This document shows, piece after piece, positions 9,226-19,041 of a stretch of 64,000 bases of DNA (the first letter of the stretch is position 1; each line of letters opens with the position of its first letter). The position numbers and the translations under genes were made by a program. This DNA comes from Paracoccus aminophilus JCM 7686 (GTDB lineage Bacteria > Pseudomonadota > Alphaproteobacteria > Rhodobacterales > Rhodobacteraceae): positions 842,001-906,000 of the forward strand of contig NC_022041.1 in the NCBI RefSeq assembly GCF_000444995.1, read 5' to 3'. The notes below the pieces were generated by a model that worked only from the letters and a program-made list of their open reading frames with translations, ran no database searches and had not been told where the DNA came from.

Positions 9226-9783
9226 ATGATCGGCAACCTGACCGCCAGCGAGAAGCGTCTGATCGCGGCGCTCGACCGGATCGATTACACGATCGAACGT
9301 GCCGCCGCAGGGCGCGGCGCGCCTTCCGCCGCCAACGCAGCCTCTGGCGCAGCGCCAGAAACCCTGCGTGAAACCCCGGCTGATGAGGGCGCGGCGGCGC
9401 TTCAGGCCGAAAACCAGCGGCTCAGTGCCGAGATCAAAGAGGTCTATGCCAAGCATGACGCCATGCTGTTGCGTCTCGCCGACAGCCAGCAACGTCTGAC
9501 CGAGGTCAGCGAGCAGGCAGCCGCATTGGCGGGCGCGAATGAGGCTTTGGCCGAGGCCAACCGCAGCTTGCTTGCCCGCTCGGACAGCGGCGGGGCAGGG
9601 CCGGATGAGGCGCGGGCGAGCCTTGAGGCCGAGATCCGCGCCTTGCGCGCGGCGCGCTCGGCCGAGATCGGCAAGGTCGCCGAAATCATCGATTCGCTTG
9701 ACCGGATGCTCGGGACAACGCCCGCCAAAGAGCGCGGTGCCGCCCCCAGCCCCGCCGAAGCCGTGACCGAGAAGGAGGGCTGA
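9226..9783 (+). CDS. Coiled-coil protein upstream of zapA
   Basis: I do not recognise a named family. The 185-residue product has a short N-terminal helix (MIGNLTASEKRLIAALDRID), an Ala/Gly/Pro-rich linker (about 30-58), then heptad-rich coiled coil from about 60 to 165 (for example LQAENQRLSAEIKEVYAKHD and LRAARSAEIGKVAEIIDSLD). There is no signal peptide or membrane segment. It ends 2 bp before zapA. ZapA partners in other bacteria are coiled-coil proteins, so a link to cell division is a reasonable inference. Confidence 0.7.
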   Translation: MIGNLTASEKRLIAALDRIDYTIERAAAGRGAPSAANAASGAAPETLRETPADEGAAALQAENQRLSAEIKEVYAKHDAMLLRLADSQQRLTEVSEQAAALAGANEALAEANRSLLARSDSGGAGPDEARASLEAEIRALRAARSAEIGKVAEIIDSLDRMLGTTPAKERGAAPSPAEAVTEKEG

Positions 9784-9785
9784 GC

Positions 9786-10151
9786 ATGGCCGAAGTCGAT
9801 TTCACCATCGGGCACAAGCAATATACGCTCTCTTGCCAAGAGGGCGAAGAGCGGCTGCTCAAGCGCGCGGCCGGAATGCTTGATACCGAGGCGCAGCAGA
9901 TTCTGTCTCAGGCCGGGCGGATGCCCGAGCCACGTCTTCTGCTTCTGGCCGGGCTGATGCTGGCCGACCGGACCTCGGCGCTTGAAGATCGCGCCAATGC
10001 CGCCGAGCGCGAGTTGGCCCGGCTCAAGTCGAACCCGCAGAAGGTCGAGGTTCCCGCCGTGCCGCAGGATCTGGCCGATGCCTTTGCCGAACTGGCGGCC
10101 CGGGCAGAAGCCCTCGCCCAAAAGGCTGAGGACAGCCTCATCTCTGAATAG
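9786..10151 (+). CDS. zapA: Cell division protein ZapA
   Basis: A 121-residue cytoplasmic protein that bundles FtsZ filaments at the septum. The N-terminal ZapA head (AEVDFTIGHKQYTLSCQEGEE, with RLLKRAAGMLD) is followed by a helical C-terminal part (about 60-118) expected to dimerise as a coiled coil. It starts 2 bp after the upstream coiled-coil gene and surely shares its transcript. The noncoding region behind it is where many proteobacteria carry the 6S RNA gene. Confidence 0.88.
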   Translation: MAEVDFTIGHKQYTLSCQEGEERLLKRAAGMLDTEAQQILSQAGRMPEPRLLLLAGLMLADRTSALEDRANAAERELARLKSNPQKVEVPAVPQDLADAFAELAARAEALAQKAEDSLISE

Positions 10152-10181
10152 CTTTGATCGGAACGCCGGGCGGACCGGGAT

Positions 10182-10367
10182 TTGACCCAGCGGCAAGGCG
10201 AAACCGGAATTTTCCCTGACAGCGACTCGGAAGAGAAGATTTTTGCGCCGTCCCTTTGGGGCGGCGCGGTTGATTCGCATCGGAAGATCCGTCGTGAAAG
10301 CCGATGATTCGCAAGGCCTGCGGGAATTTCGTTGCGGTTCGATTGCTGGAGGCCGGGAAAATATCCC
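10182..10367 (+). ncRNA. Possible 6S RNA (ssrS) downstream of zapA
   Basis: This noncoding segment folds plausibly as a long closed RNA. ATTTTCCC (10209-10216) can pair with GGGAAAAT (10355-10362), and CAGCGA (10220-10225) with TTGCTG (10343-10348), enclosing about 150 nt with a strong internal hairpin (10245-10267). A TTGACC box at 10182-10187 could be the -35 of its promoter. zapA-ssrS adjacency is known in many proteobacteria. I cannot recall a sequence to compare, so this is a structural and positional proposal only. Confidence 0.33.
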
Positions 10368-10515
10368 AGTCTGGACAGAAAAACGAAAACAGCGTAAACA
10401 CGACAATCTTTAGCGTAATTTTTTTCTTGCGAAATGCGAGTAACTCAGTCGATATTTTTGCCGTAACGGGGAGCGCCGCAAAGGACAGGCCCCGATAACA
10501 GGAAGGAAGACCGAC
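10368..10515 (+). promoter_or_regulatory. Upstream region of sulfate transport operon
   Basis: An AT-richer stretch before the sulfate-binding protein gene. AGCGTAA is repeated exactly at 10391-10397 and 10412-10418, 21 bp apart (two helical turns), which suits a dimeric activator such as a LysR-type sulfur regulator. GATTCGCA also occurs twice further upstream, near 10274 and 10309. The ribosome site AGGAAGG precedes the start codon. The regulator is not identifiable from sequence. Confidence 0.4.
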
Positions 10516-11583
10516 ATGATCCGTTTTGCTCGCCTCTCTGGTACTGCCGTTCCGGCCGCGCGCGTTTGTGCGCCTCACGCCTCTTCGGCCCGCCCGATGC
10601 GTCGGATCGTCGCGGCGGTTGTGACCGCCATTTCGCTGGGTTTCGGCCCCCAGATCGCCAGCGCCGAATCGCTGCTCAATGTCAGCTATGACCCGACCCG
10701 CGAGCTTTACCGCGCGGTGAACGAAGCCTTTTCCGCGAAATGGGTTGCTGAGGGCCATGAGGCGCCGAAGCTTGAATCCTCGCATGGTGGCTCGGGCTCG
10801 CAGGCGCGTGCCGTCATCGACGGGCTCAAGGCGCAGGTGGTGACGCTCGCGCTGGGTGCCGATATCGACAAGATCGCCGAAAAGGGCCTTCTGGCCGAAG
10901 ACTGGCAATCCCGTCTGCCGCATAACTCGTCGCCCTATACCTCGACGATCGTCTTCCTTGTCCGCGAGGGCAACCCGAAGGGGATCAAGGATTGGAGCGA
11001 TCTGGTGCGCGATGATGTCGAAGTCATTACGCCGAACCCGAAAACCTCGGGTGGCGCGCGCTGGAACTATCTGGCCGCCTGGGCCTGGGCCGAAAAGAAC
11101 GGCAAGGACCCCAAGGAATTCATGAAAGAGCTGTTCTCGCATGTGCCGGTGCTCGACAGCGGTGCGCGCGGCGCGACCACGACCTTCACCCAACGCGGGA
11201 TGGGCGATGTGCTGCTCGCTTGGGAAAACGAGGCCTATCTGTCGCTGCAAGAGCTGGGCGATGATCAGTTCGATATCGTGACGCCCTCGCTTTCGATCCT
11301 GACCGAGCCCCCGGTCGCGGTCGTCGACAAGAACATCACCTCGGAAGGGCAGGGCGAGCTGGCCAAGGCCTATCTCGACTTCCTGTATTCGCCCGAGGGG
11401 CAGGCCATCATCTGGAAGAACTTCTACCGCGGTTGGGATACCTCTAAAGCCGATCCGGCTGATGTTGCCCGCTTCCCGAAACTCGATCTCGTGACCATCG
11501 CCGATTTCGGCGGCTGGAAGAAAGCGCAGGCCGAGCATTTCGCCGACGGTGGCACCTTCGACCAGATCTATACCGCGAAGTAA
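10516..11583 (+). CDS. sbp: Sulfate ABC transporter, periplasmic binding protein
   Basis: A 355-residue periplasmic sulfate-binding protein. It has a long N-terminal region with a signal peptide ([16 protein letters not shown], cleavage likely after IASA), then the mature start [20 protein letters not shown]. The family signature [17 protein letters not shown] and the sulfate-site segment [11 protein letters not shown] are present. Start ATG 10516 is supported by AGGAAGG just upstream; a shorter form starting at MRRIVAA is possible. It is the first gene of a four-gene sulfate uptake operon. Confidence 0.93.
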   Translation: MIRFARLSGTAVPAARVCAPHASSARPMRRIVAAVVTAISLGFGPQIASAESLLNVSYDPTRELYRAVNEAFSAKWVAEGHEAPKLESSHGGSGSQARAVIDGLKAQVVTLALGADIDKIAEKGLLAEDWQSRLPHNSSPYTSTIVFLVREGNPKGIKDWSDLVRDDVEVITPNPKTSGGARWNYLAAWAWAEKNGKDPKEFMKELFSHVPVLDSGARGATTTFTQRGMGDVLLAWENEAYLSLQELGDDQFDIVTPSLSILTEPPVAVVDKNITSEGQGELAKAYLDFLYSPEGQAIIWKNFYRGWDTSKADPADVARFPKLDLVTIADFGGWKKAQAEHFADGGTFDQIYTAK

Positions 11584-11595
11584 GAGGGAAGCCTG

Positions 11596-12477
11596 ATGCG
11601 CGCGCTCGTCAACAAATCTCCCATGCCGGGCTTCGGGCTCGGCATGGGCATCACCCTGACAATGCTGTCTTTGGTGGTGCTCTTGCCGATCGCGGCGCTT
11701 CTCACTTACGGCTTCAGCTTCGGACCCGGCGAAGTCTGGCGGGTCGTCAACACCGAGCGGGTCTGGGCGGCGCTTTACCTGTCGTTCCGGATCTCGCTGT
11801 TCGCGGCGCTGTTCAATCTCGTCTTCGGGGTGGTGCTGGCCTGGGTGCTGGCGCGCTATGAGTTTCCGGGCCGCCGGGTGGTCGATGCCATCGTCGATCT
11901 GCCTTTCGCCTTGCCCACCGCCGTCGCCGGCATTGCGCTGACGACGCTTTACGCGCCGAAAGGGGTCTTCGGAGCCTTTTCGCGCGACTATCTGGCCCCG
12001 CTTGGCAATACGCTTCTGGGGCCCTTTGGGCTGCATTTTTCGGGCAAGATCGCCTATACGCAATGGGGCATCCTGATCGCGCTGATCTTCGTTGGCCTGC
12101 CCTTCGTCGTGCGCACCGTCCAGCCCGTCATTGCCGAGATCGAGCGCGAGGTCGAAGAGGCTTCGGCGACGCTTGGCGCGGGGCGCGCCTATACGATCCG
12201 CCGGGTCATCCTGCCGGCGCTGGCGCCTGCCGCGCTGACCGGCTTTGCGCTGTCGCTAGCGCGGGCGGTGGGCGAATATGGCTCGGTCATCTTTATCGCG
12301 GGCAATATTCCCATGAAGACCGAGATCGCGCCTTTGCTGATCGTGATCCGGCTTGAAGAATTCGATTATGCCGCCGCTTCGGCCATCGGCATCGCCATGC
12401 TGCTGATTTCCTTCTCGATGCTGCTGGTGATCAACCTTATCCAAATCTGGAGCCGCCGGAGGATTGGCCATGTCTGA
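11596..12477 (+). CDS. cysT: Sulfate ABC transporter permease CysT
   Basis: A 293-residue inner-membrane permease with about six transmembrane helices. The ABC-coupling EAA loop is visible as EEASATLGAGRAYTIRRVILP in the second half, preceded by DLPFALPTAVAGIAL, characteristic of CysT/CysU. It starts 12 bp after the binding-protein gene, and its stop codon lies inside the start region of cysW, so the two permeases are translationally coupled. Confidence 0.94.
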   Translation: MRALVNKSPMPGFGLGMGITLTMLSLVVLLPIAALLTYGFSFGPGEVWRVVNTERVWAALYLSFRISLFAALFNLVFGVVLAWVLARYEFPGRRVVDAIVDLPFALPTAVAGIALTTLYAPKGVFGAFSRDYLAPLGNTLLGPFGLHFSGKIAYTQWGILIALIFVGLPFVVRTVQPVIAEIEREVEEASATLGAGRAYTIRRVILPALAPAALTGFALSLARAVGEYGSVIFIAGNIPMKTEIAPLLIVIRLEEFDYAAASAIGIAMLLISFSMLLVINLIQIWSRRRIGHV

Positions 12478-13357
12478 GACTTCATTCCAATCCGGCACGA
12501 GTGCGCCCCCGCGCCGCTGGCGCCCCGTCACCAATGAGAGCCGTCCGGTGCGGATCACCCTGATCGTGGTCTCGCTGTTTCTGCTGGCGGTGCTGGTCGT
12601 CGCGCCGCTGCTGGTGGTCTTTGCCGAGGCTTTGGCCAAGGGCACCCAAGCCGCCATCGCCTCTTTGTCCCAGCCCGACGCCCGCTCGGCCGTGCGCCTG
12701 ACGCTCTTGGTCGCGGCGATCACCGTGCCGCTGAATGCGGTTTTTGGCGTGGCTGCGGCCTGGACGATCACGAAATTCGACTTCAAGGGCAAAGCCTTCC
12801 TGATCACGCTGATCGACCTGCCGTTCTCGGTCTCGCCGGTGGTGGCGGGCCTGTCGCTGGTCTTGCTCTTCGGCGCCAACAGCCTGCTGGGCGGCTGGCT
12901 GGTCGCGCAGGGCTTTCCGATCATCTTCGCGCTGCCGGGCATCGTGCTGGCCTCGATGTTCGTGACCTTCCCCTTCGTCGCGCGCGAGCTCATCCCGGTC
13001 ATGGTCGAGCAGGGCAAGACAGAGGAAGAGGCCGCGCTGACGCTTGGCGCGTCGGGCTGGCGCATCTTCCTGACGGTGACCTTGCCGAATATCAAATGGG
13101 CGCTGCTTTACGGCGTGCTTCTGAGCAATGCGCGCGCCATGGGCGAATTCGGCGCGGTCGCGGTCGTGTCGGGCAAGATCCGCGGCGTCACCGCGACCAT
13201 GCCGATCGCGATCGAGATGGCCTATAACGAATTCCTTTCGGTTGCGGCCTTTTCCATGGCGGGCGTGCTTGCCGCGCTGGCTTTGGTGACGCTGATCCTC
13301 AAGACACTTCTGGAATGGCGCTATGCCGACCAGCTTGCCACCTCCCGCCGCCACTAA
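12470..13357 (+). CDS. cysW: Sulfate ABC transporter permease CysW
   Basis: A 295-residue second permease subunit. It has an EAA loop (EEEAALTLGASGWRIFLTV), the CysW-typical DLPFSVSPVVAGLSL segment and GEFGAVAVVSGKIRG. I place the start at ATG 12470, which has GGAGGA 6 nt upstream and overlaps cysT by 8 bp; a TTG two codons earlier is less likely. It is followed 21 bp later by the ATPase gene. Confidence 0.94.
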   Translation: MSETSFQSGTSAPPRRWRPVTNESRPVRITLIVVSLFLLAVLVVAPLLVVFAEALAKGTQAAIASLSQPDARSAVRLTLLVAAITVPLNAVFGVAAAWTITKFDFKGKAFLITLIDLPFSVSPVVAGLSLVLLFGANSLLGGWLVAQGFPIIFALPGIVLASMFVTFPFVARELIPVMVEQGKTEEEAALTLGASGWRIFLTVTLPNIKWALLYGVLLSNARAMGEFGAVAVVSGKIRGVTATMPIAIEMAYNEFLSVAAFSMAGVLAALALVTLILKTLLEWRYADQLATSRRH

Positions 13358-13378
13358 GGCCAGATGAAGGGTGTGAAT

Positions 13379-14098
13379 ATGCATATTGAAATCGACGAAA
13401 TCGCAAAAGCCTTCGGCGCAACTTCGGCGCTTCATCCGGTCAGCCTGCAAATCCCCTCGGGCGCTTTGGTGGCGCTTCTGGGGCCCTCGGGCTCGGGCAA
13501 GACGACGCTCCTGCGCATTCTGGGCGGTCTGGAGTATCCGACCTCGGGGCGCGTGCTCTTTGACGGGCAGGATGCGACCGGGCTCACGGTGCAAGAGCGC
13601 CGCGCGGGCTTTGTCTTCCAGAGCTACGCGCTCTTTCGCCATATGACGGTCTTTGAAAATATCGCCTATGGGCTGCGCGCCCGCCCGCGCAAGACCCGTC
13701 CGACCAATGCCGAGATCGATCGGCGCGTGCGTCATCTGCTTGATCTCATTCAGCTGCCCGATATCGGCGCGCGCTATCCGAGCCAGCTTTCGGGCGGACA
13801 GCGGCAGCGCGTGGCTCTGGCCCGTGCGCTGGCGATCGAGCCGCGGATGCTGCTTCTCGACGAGCCTTTCGGCGCTTTGGATGCGCGCGTGCGCAAGGAG
13901 CTGCGTCAGGGCCTGCGCGAGATCCATGACACGACCGGGCTGACCTCGATCTTCGTGACCCATGATCAGGAAGAGGCGATGGAATTGGCCGATCTGGTTG
14001 TCGTCATGTCGATGGGCCGGATCGAGCAAATCGGCCGCCCGCAAGACATCCGCGCCCGGCCCGAGACCGATTTCGTGCGCGAATTCATCGAGGCCTGA
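13379..14098 (+). CDS. cysA: Sulfate ABC transporter ATPase CysA, short form
   Basis: A 239-residue ATPase that powers sulfate uptake. All nucleotide-binding motifs are intact: Walker [11 protein letters not shown]-loop VFQSYALF, signature LSGGQRQRV, Walker [14 protein letters not shown] and the switch HDQEEAM. Canonical CysA proteins are about 330-360 residues and end in a regulatory TOBE-like domain; this one stops right after the ATPase domain. The following DNA shows no continuing frame, so it is a genuine short form. ATG 13379 has AAGGG 7 nt upstream; ATG 13364 would add five residues. Confidence 0.9.
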   Translation: MHIEIDEIAKAFGATSALHPVSLQIPSGALVALLGPSGSGKTTLLRILGGLEYPTSGRVLFDGQDATGLTVQERRAGFVFQSYALFRHMTVFENIAYGLRARPRKTRPTNAEIDRRVRHLLDLIQLPDIGARYPSQLSGGQRQRVALARALAIEPRMLLLDEPFGALDARVRKELRQGLREIHDTTGLTSIFVTHDQEEAMELADLVVVMSMGRIEQIGRPQDIRARPETDFVREFIEA

Positions 14099-14115
14099 GC
14101 CTGATTGCCCCGTCT

Positions 14116-14139
14116 TTTGGGTATTTGGGTGATGAAGAA
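14116..14139 (+). repeat. Dispersed 24-bp downstream element, copy 2
   Basis: Identical over 24 bases to 1333-1356 and again placed just after a gene end, 17 bp beyond the cysA stop, in the same orientation relative to the upstream gene. Confidence 0.75.
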
Positions 14140-14417
14140 AGCGTGATTGTCGCCCGCTTTGGGCGCTGATGCGGATATTCGGCGAGAAACGGGCTTGTCC
14201 TTCGGTCCGGTCCTTGACTAGATTGGCTGCTTCCGCGGCGGTCGGGGCATTGCTCTCTCTGCGCCGAATTGTTCCCTGACCTCACGGCTGACGCGAGGGG
14301 CAGTCTTTTCTGGCACGCCGATTTCGGGGGGAGCGCACGCTTCCACCCTTGCGCCGCAGCCTGTCATGGCTATAACCCCGGACGATTTATCTGCCGCACA
14401 TCGCCCGAGGACTCAGC
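14140..14417 (+). promoter_or_regulatory. carB upstream region and promoter
   Basis: Beyond the repeat there is no convincing ORF in this spacer. A reasonable sigma-70-like promoter is TTGCGC (14349-14354), a 16-nt spacer and TATAAC (14371-14376), giving a leader of about 35 nt to the carB start. I see no attenuator or riboswitch. Confidence 0.45.
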
Positions 14418-17400
14418 ATGCCGAAAAGAACTGATATCAAATCCATCATGATCATCGGTGCGGGTCCCATCGTCATCGGGCAAGCCTGCGAATTCGATTA
14501 CTCGGGCGCACAGGCCTGTAAAGCGCTGCGCGAAGAGGGTTACCGGGTCATTCTGGTGAACTCGAACCCGGCCACGATCATGACCGATCCCGAGATGGCC
14601 GATGCGACCTATATCGAGCCGATCACCCCGGAAATCGTCGAGAAAATCATCGCCAAAGAGCGTCCCGATGCGCTGTTGCCGACGATGGGCGGGCAGACCG
14701 CGCTGAATACCGCGCTGGCTTTGGCCGATATGGGCGTGTTGAACCGCTACGGCGTCGAGTTGATCGGGGCGCAGCGCGCGGCCATTGAAATGGCTGAAGA
14801 CCGGAAATTGTTCCGCGAGGCGATGGACCGGATCGGGCTGGAAAACCCGCGTGCAACGATCATTTCGGCGCCGAAGCTTGCCAACGGGCGCTATGATATC
14901 GCGAGCGGCGTGGCTGAAGCGATGAAGGCCTTGGATGATATCGGCCTGCCCGCGATCATTCGCCCGGCCTTCACGCTTGGCGGCACCGGCGGCGGGGTTG
15001 CTTATAACCGCGATGATTACGAGGCGATCTGCCGCTCGGGGCTTGATGCCTCGCCGATGGCGCAGATTCTGGTCGATGAAAGCCTGCTCGGCTGGAAAGA
15101 GTTCGAGATGGAGGTCGTGCGGGATCGCAACGACAATGCCATCATCGTTTGCGCGATTGAAAACGTCGATCCGATGGGCGTCCATACCGGCGATTCGATC
15201 ACGGTTGCGCCCGCTTTGACGCTGACGGACCGCGAATATCAGGCGATGCGCAATGCTTCGATCGCGGTTCTGCGCGAGATCGGCGTCGAGACCGGCGGCT
15301 CGAACGTGCAATGGGCGGTGAACCCGAAGGACGGCCGCATGGTCGTGATCGAGATGAACCCGCGCGTCTCGCGCTCTTCGGCTTTGGCCTCGAAGGCCAC
15401 CGGTTTCCCGATTGCCAAGATCGCAGCGAAACTGGCCGTCGGCTATACGCTCGACGAGCTCGACAATGATATCACCCGCGTAACGCCCGCGTCCTTCGAG
15501 CCCTCGATCGACTATGTCGTGACCAAGATCCCGCGTTTCGCCTTCGAGAAATTCCCGGGCTCGAAACCGGAACTCACCACCGCGATGAAATCGGTGGGCG
15601 AGGTCATGGCGATTGGCCGCAGCTTCCACGAATCGCTGCAAAAGGCGCTGACCTCTATGGAGAACGGGCTGACCGGCCTTGACGATATCGAGATCCCCGG
15701 CGCGCCCGAGAAATCGGCGATCATCAAGGCGCTGTCGCAGCAGACCCCGGATCGGCTGCGCGTCATTGCCCAAGCCATGCGCCACGGCCTGACCAATGAC
15801 GAGATCCAACATGCCACGAGCTTCGATCCGTGGTTCCTCGCTCGACTGCGCGAAATCGTCGATGCCGAGGCCGAGGTCATTGCCAAGGGTCTGCCGGATG
15901 ATCTGGACGGGCTGCGCCGCCTGAAGATGATGGGCTTCACCGATGCGCGTCTGGCCACCTTGGCCGGGAAATCCGAGGCGGCGGTTCGCAAGACGCGCCG
16001 CTCGCTCGAGCTGCATCCGGTCTTCAAGCGCATCGACACCTGTGCCGCCGAATTCGAGGCGCAGACGCCTTACATGTATTCGACCTATGAAGCCCCGGCG
16101 ATGGGCGATGTCGAGAACGAGGCGCGGCCCTCGGATCGCAAGAAGGTCGTCATTCTCGGCGGCGGTCCGAACCGGATCGGGCAGGGGATCGAATTCGATT
16201 ACTGCTGCTGCCACGCCTGCTTCTCGCTGTCGAAAGTTGGTTATGAGACGATCATGATCAACTGTAACCCCGAGACGGTTTCGACCGATTACGACACCTC
16301 GGACCGGCTGTATTTCGAACCGCTGACCTTCGAGCATGTCCTTGAAATCCTGCGCATCGAGCAGGAAAACGGCACGCTTCATGGCGTTATCGTCCAGTTC
16401 GGCGGCCAGACGCCGCTGAAGCTCGCGAATGCTTTGGAGGCCGAGGGCATTCCGATCCTTGGCACCACGCCCGACGCGATTGACCTCGCCGAGGACCGCG
16501 AGCGTTTCCAGAAGCTGCTCAATGATCTCGAGCTGAAGCAGCCGGTAAACGGGATTGCCCATTCCGACGCAGAGGCCATTGAAATCGCAGGTCGTGTCGG
16601 CTTCCCGCTGGTCATCCGCCCCTCCTATGTTCTGGGTGGTCGCGCGATGGAGATCGTGCGCGATATGGACCAGCTCCACCGCTATATCCGCGAGGCCGTG
16701 AAGGTGTCGGGGGATAGCCCGGTGCTGCTCGACAGCTATCTCTCGGGCGCGATCGAGGTTGATGTCGATGCGCTCTCGGATGGCAAGACCGTCCATGTCG
16801 CGGGCATTATGGAGCATATCGAGGAAGCGGGCGTCCATTCGGGCGACTCAGCCTGTTCGCTGCCGCCGCATACGCTGTCGCCCGCGATCATCGAGGAGCT
16901 GAAGCGTCAGACCGTTGAAATGGCCAAGGCGCTCAATGTCGTCGGCCTGATGAACGTGCAATTCGCGATCAAGGGCGAGACGATCTATGTCCTCGAAGTG
17001 AACCCGCGCGCCTCGCGCACCGTGCCGTTTGTGGCCAAGGCGACCGACAGCGCGATTGCCTCGATCGCGGCGCGTCTGATGGCGGGCGAGCCGATGTCGG
17101 CCTTCCCGGCGCGCGCACCCTATCCGGCAGGCGTGGGCCCGGATGATCCGCTGCCCTTCGCCGATCCGATGACCTTGGCCGATCCTAATACGCCTTGGTA
17201 TTCGGTCAAGGAAGCGGTGCTGCCCTTCGCCCGCTTCCCCGGCGTCGATACGCTGCTTGGGCCGGAAATGCGCTCGACCGGCGAAGTCATGGGCTGGGAC
17301 CGTACCTTTGCCCGCGCTTTCCTGAAGGCGCAGATGGGCGCAGGCGTCAACCTGCCGGACGAGGGCCGCGTCTTCATCTCGGTCAAGGATGCCGACAAGA

Positions 17401-17750
17401 CCGCCGAGCTGGCCGAGGCCGCCCGCGATCTGACCGCGATGGGCTTCACGCTTGTCTCGACCAGCGGCACCGGCGCGTTCCTGAAAGCACAGGGCGTTGA
17501 AACCGAGCAGGTCAACAAGGTCTATGAGGGCCGCCCGAACATCGTCGATCGCCTGAAGAACGGCGATATCACGATGGTGCTGAACACGACCGAAGGCACG
17601 CAGGCGATTGCCGACAGCCGCGAGATCCGCGCCGTCGCGCTTTATGCCAAGATGCCCTATTTCACCACGGCTGCGGGCAGCATTGCCGCGGTCGCTGCGA
17701 TCAAATCGCGCGGTGAGGGCGAAGTCGGCGTGCGTCCGCTGCAAGCCTGA
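14418..17750 (+). CDS. carB: Carbamoyl-phosphate synthase large subunit
   Basis: A 1110-residue enzyme that makes carbamoyl phosphate from bicarbonate, ammonia and two ATP for arginine and pyrimidine synthesis. The two homologous ATP-grasp halves are clear: [20 protein letters not shown] opens the first and [20 protein letters not shown] the second (about residue 580). The C-terminal MGS-like allosteric domain ([20 protein letters not shown] onward) ends the protein. The glutaminase subunit gene carA is not in this window. A clean rho-independent terminator follows. Confidence 0.98.
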   Translation: MPKRTDIKSIMIIGAGPIVIGQACEFDYSGAQACKALREEGYRVILVNSNPATIMTDPEMADATYIEPITPEIVEKIIAKERPDALLPTMGGQTALNTALALADMGVLNRYGVELIGAQRAAIEMAEDRKLFREAMDRIGLENPRATIISAPKLANGRYDIASGVAEAMKALDDIGLPAIIRPAFTLGGTGGGVAYNRDDYEAICRSGLDASPMAQILVDESLLGWKEFEMEVVRDRNDNAIIVCAIENVDPMGVHTGDSITVAPALTLTDREYQAMRNASIAVLREIGVETGGSNVQWAVNPKDGRMVVIEMNPRVSRSSALASKATGFPIAKIAAKLAVGYTLDELDNDITRVTPASFEPSIDYVVTKIPRFAFEKFPGSKPELTTAMKSVGEVMAIGRSFHESLQKALTSMENGLTGLDDIEIPGAPEKSAIIKALSQQTPDRLRVIAQAMRHGLTNDEIQHATSFDPWFLARLREIVDAEAEVIAKGLPDDLDGLRRLKMMGFTDARLATLAGKSEAAVRKTRRSLELHPVFKRIDTCAAEFEAQTPYMYSTYEAPAMGDVENEARPSDRKKVVILGGGPNRIGQGIEFDYCCCHACFSLSKVGYETIMINCNPETVSTDYDTSDRLYFEPLTFEHVLEILRIEQENGTLHGVIVQFGGQTPLKLANALEAEGIPILGTTPDAIDLAEDRERFQKLLNDLELKQPVNGIAHSDAEAIEIAGRVGFPLVIRPSYVLGGRAMEIVRDMDQLHRYIREAVKVSGDSPVLLDSYLSGAIEVDVDALSDGKTVHVAGIMEHIEEAGVHSGDSACSLPPHTLSPAIIEELKRQTVEMAKALNVVGLMNVQFAIKGETIYVLEVNPRASRTVPFVAKATDSAIASIAARLMAGEPMSAFPARAPYPAGVGPDDPLPFADPMTLADPNTPWYSVKEAVLPFARFPGVDTLLGPEMRSTGEVMGWDRTFARAFLKAQMGAGVNLPDEGRVFISVKDADKTAELAEAARDLTAMGFTLVSTSGTGAFLKAQGVETEQVNKVYEGRPNIVDRLKNGDITMVLNTTEGTQAIADSREIRAVALYAKMPYFTTAAGSIAAVAAIKSRGEGEVGVRPLQA

Positions 17751-17780
17751 GAGCTGTGAAATCGAGACGCTGTAAATCAG

Positions 17781-17812
17781 GACCCTGCCCAGATGGGCGG
17801 GGTCTTTTTCTT
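17781..17812 (+). terminator. Rho-independent terminator after carB
   Basis: GACCCTGCCC (17781-17790) pairs with GGGCGGGGTC (17795-17804) over an AGAT loop, with one T-G wobble, and is followed by TTTTTCTTTC. Confidence 0.92.
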
Positions 17813-17832
17813 TCGGGATGTGGTGCGCGGAT

Positions 17833-19035
17833 TTAGCCGCGCAGGGCTTGCCCGCCAGTCTCGGAGCGGGCGCCGAACCGGGCATAGCTGTCGCGACTAA
17901 AGCCGAGCGTGACCACGGCCATGACCACGACCCCCACCATCATCAGATACCAGGCCTGCGTGAGCGAGGCGAAATGGTCCTTGATCGCCCCGGCGACGAA
18001 GGGCAGGGCGCTGGCGAGAATATAGCCCCAGCCTTGCACGAATCCGGCGAGGTCTCCGGCGATCTCGGGGTTCGAGGCATGATCCATGGTCACGATCAGC
18101 CCGAGCGGGAAGACCGAGCCGATGCCGATGCCCAGAAGGATCATCGCGGGAATTGCCATGCTGACCGGAGCCCAGACCAGCAGGATCAGCCCCAGCATCA
18201 GCGCCGCCAGCACCGCAAACAGCGGCCCGCGCCGGTCGGGGAAGCGGTCGATGAAGGCGGCAATGGCAAGGCCCGCGAAGACCTCGGTGATCGTGAGGCC
18301 CGCAAGCATATAGCCGCTGGTTTCGCGCCCGAGGCCAAGGTCTTGATAATACGGCGGAAGCCAGGCCAGAACCAGCGTATAGGACCCAGTGCCAAGGCCG
18401 AAGAAGACGACAAGCTGCCACGCGCGCGGAAGGCGCGACAGCGCGAGGCGGGGGGCAGGCGCGCGGCCCGGATCTCGCGCAGGATCCGCCGGGGCAATCA
18501 GCCACCACACGATCAGACCGGCCAAGGCGGGCAGGGCCCAAAGCGCAAGCGAGGCCTGCCAGCCGATCAGCCGCGCCAGATCGGCCGAACTGGCCGCGCC
18601 AAGCGCCGAGCCGGTCATGATCCCGGTCGTGTAAAGCGCCATGACCGTGCCGGTCGCCATGCCGAAATGGCGCTTGATCAGCCCGGGCAGCAGCGCCTGC
18701 GTCAAGGCAATGCCAAGCCCGCCCAAAGCCGCGCTGAAGAGCATCCCAAAGGCCGAGTTGAAGGGCAGGCGCATCGCGCAGGCGATGGTCAGGCAGAGCG
18801 CGCCAAAGGCGATGCCGCGCTTTTCCCCGATCACCCGCCGCACCGTGCCGCCCGCCAGCGCGACAAGGCCCATGACCAGAATCGGCAGCGTCGTCAGCAG
18901 CCCGGCCTGCGCCGAGCTCAGCCCGGTCCGCAACTCGATCAGGTCGATCACCGGCCCAAGCACCGCCATGACCGGACGCAGCGAGAGCGACAAAAGCAGG
19001 ATGGCGGCCAGCAGGGCGCGATGTTTGCGGATCAT
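17833..19035 (-). CDS. MFS transporter (CynX/NimT-like)
   Basis: A 400-residue inner-membrane protein with about 12 hydrophobic helices in two halves. The overall pattern (LSLRPVMAVLGPVIDLI in helix 1, MGLVALAGGTVRRVIGEKRG in the first intracellular loop) resembles the CynX/NimT branch of the major facilitator superfamily, whose members move cyanate, nitroimidazoles or other small compounds. The substrate cannot be deduced. It is divergent from the DAO-type oxidase, and a 10-bp inverted repeat (19042-19096) begins just before its start codon. Confidence 0.82.
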   Translation of the reverse strand: MIRKHRALLAAILLLSLSLRPVMAVLGPVIDLIELRTGLSSAQAGLLTTLPILVMGLVALAGGTVRRVIGEKRGIAFGALCLTIACAMRLPFNSAFGMLFSAALGGLGIALTQALLPGLIKRHFGMATGTVMALYTTGIMTGSALGAASSADLARLIGWQASLALWALPALAGLIVWWLIAPADPARDPGRAPAPRLALSRLPRAWQLVVFFGLGTGSYTLVLAWLPPYYQDLGLGRETSGYMLAGLTITEVFAGLAIAAFIDRFPDRRGPLFAVLAALMLGLILLVWAPVSMAIPAMILLGIGIGSVFPLGLIVTMDHASNPEIAGDLAGFVQGWGYILASALPFVAGAIKDHFASLTQAWYLMMVGVVVMAVVTLGFSRDSYARFGARSETGGQALRG

Positions 19036-19041
19036 GGGGGA

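Noticed and set aside
10241..10267. Terminator of zapA
   Set aside because: The GC hairpin is strong but is followed by GGTTGATT with no T-run; it fits better as part of a structured RNA.
14099..14417. Frameshifted C-terminal part of cysA
   Set aside because: None of the three frames after the stop gives a TOBE-like continuation, and a dispersed repeat begins 17 bp later, so the gene simply ends there.
14370..16838. 822-residue open frame antisense to carB
   Set aside because: It is a shadow of carB produced by high GC and codon bias; the sense frame is a textbook CarB and the antisense translation is His/Arg/Asp-rich without domains.
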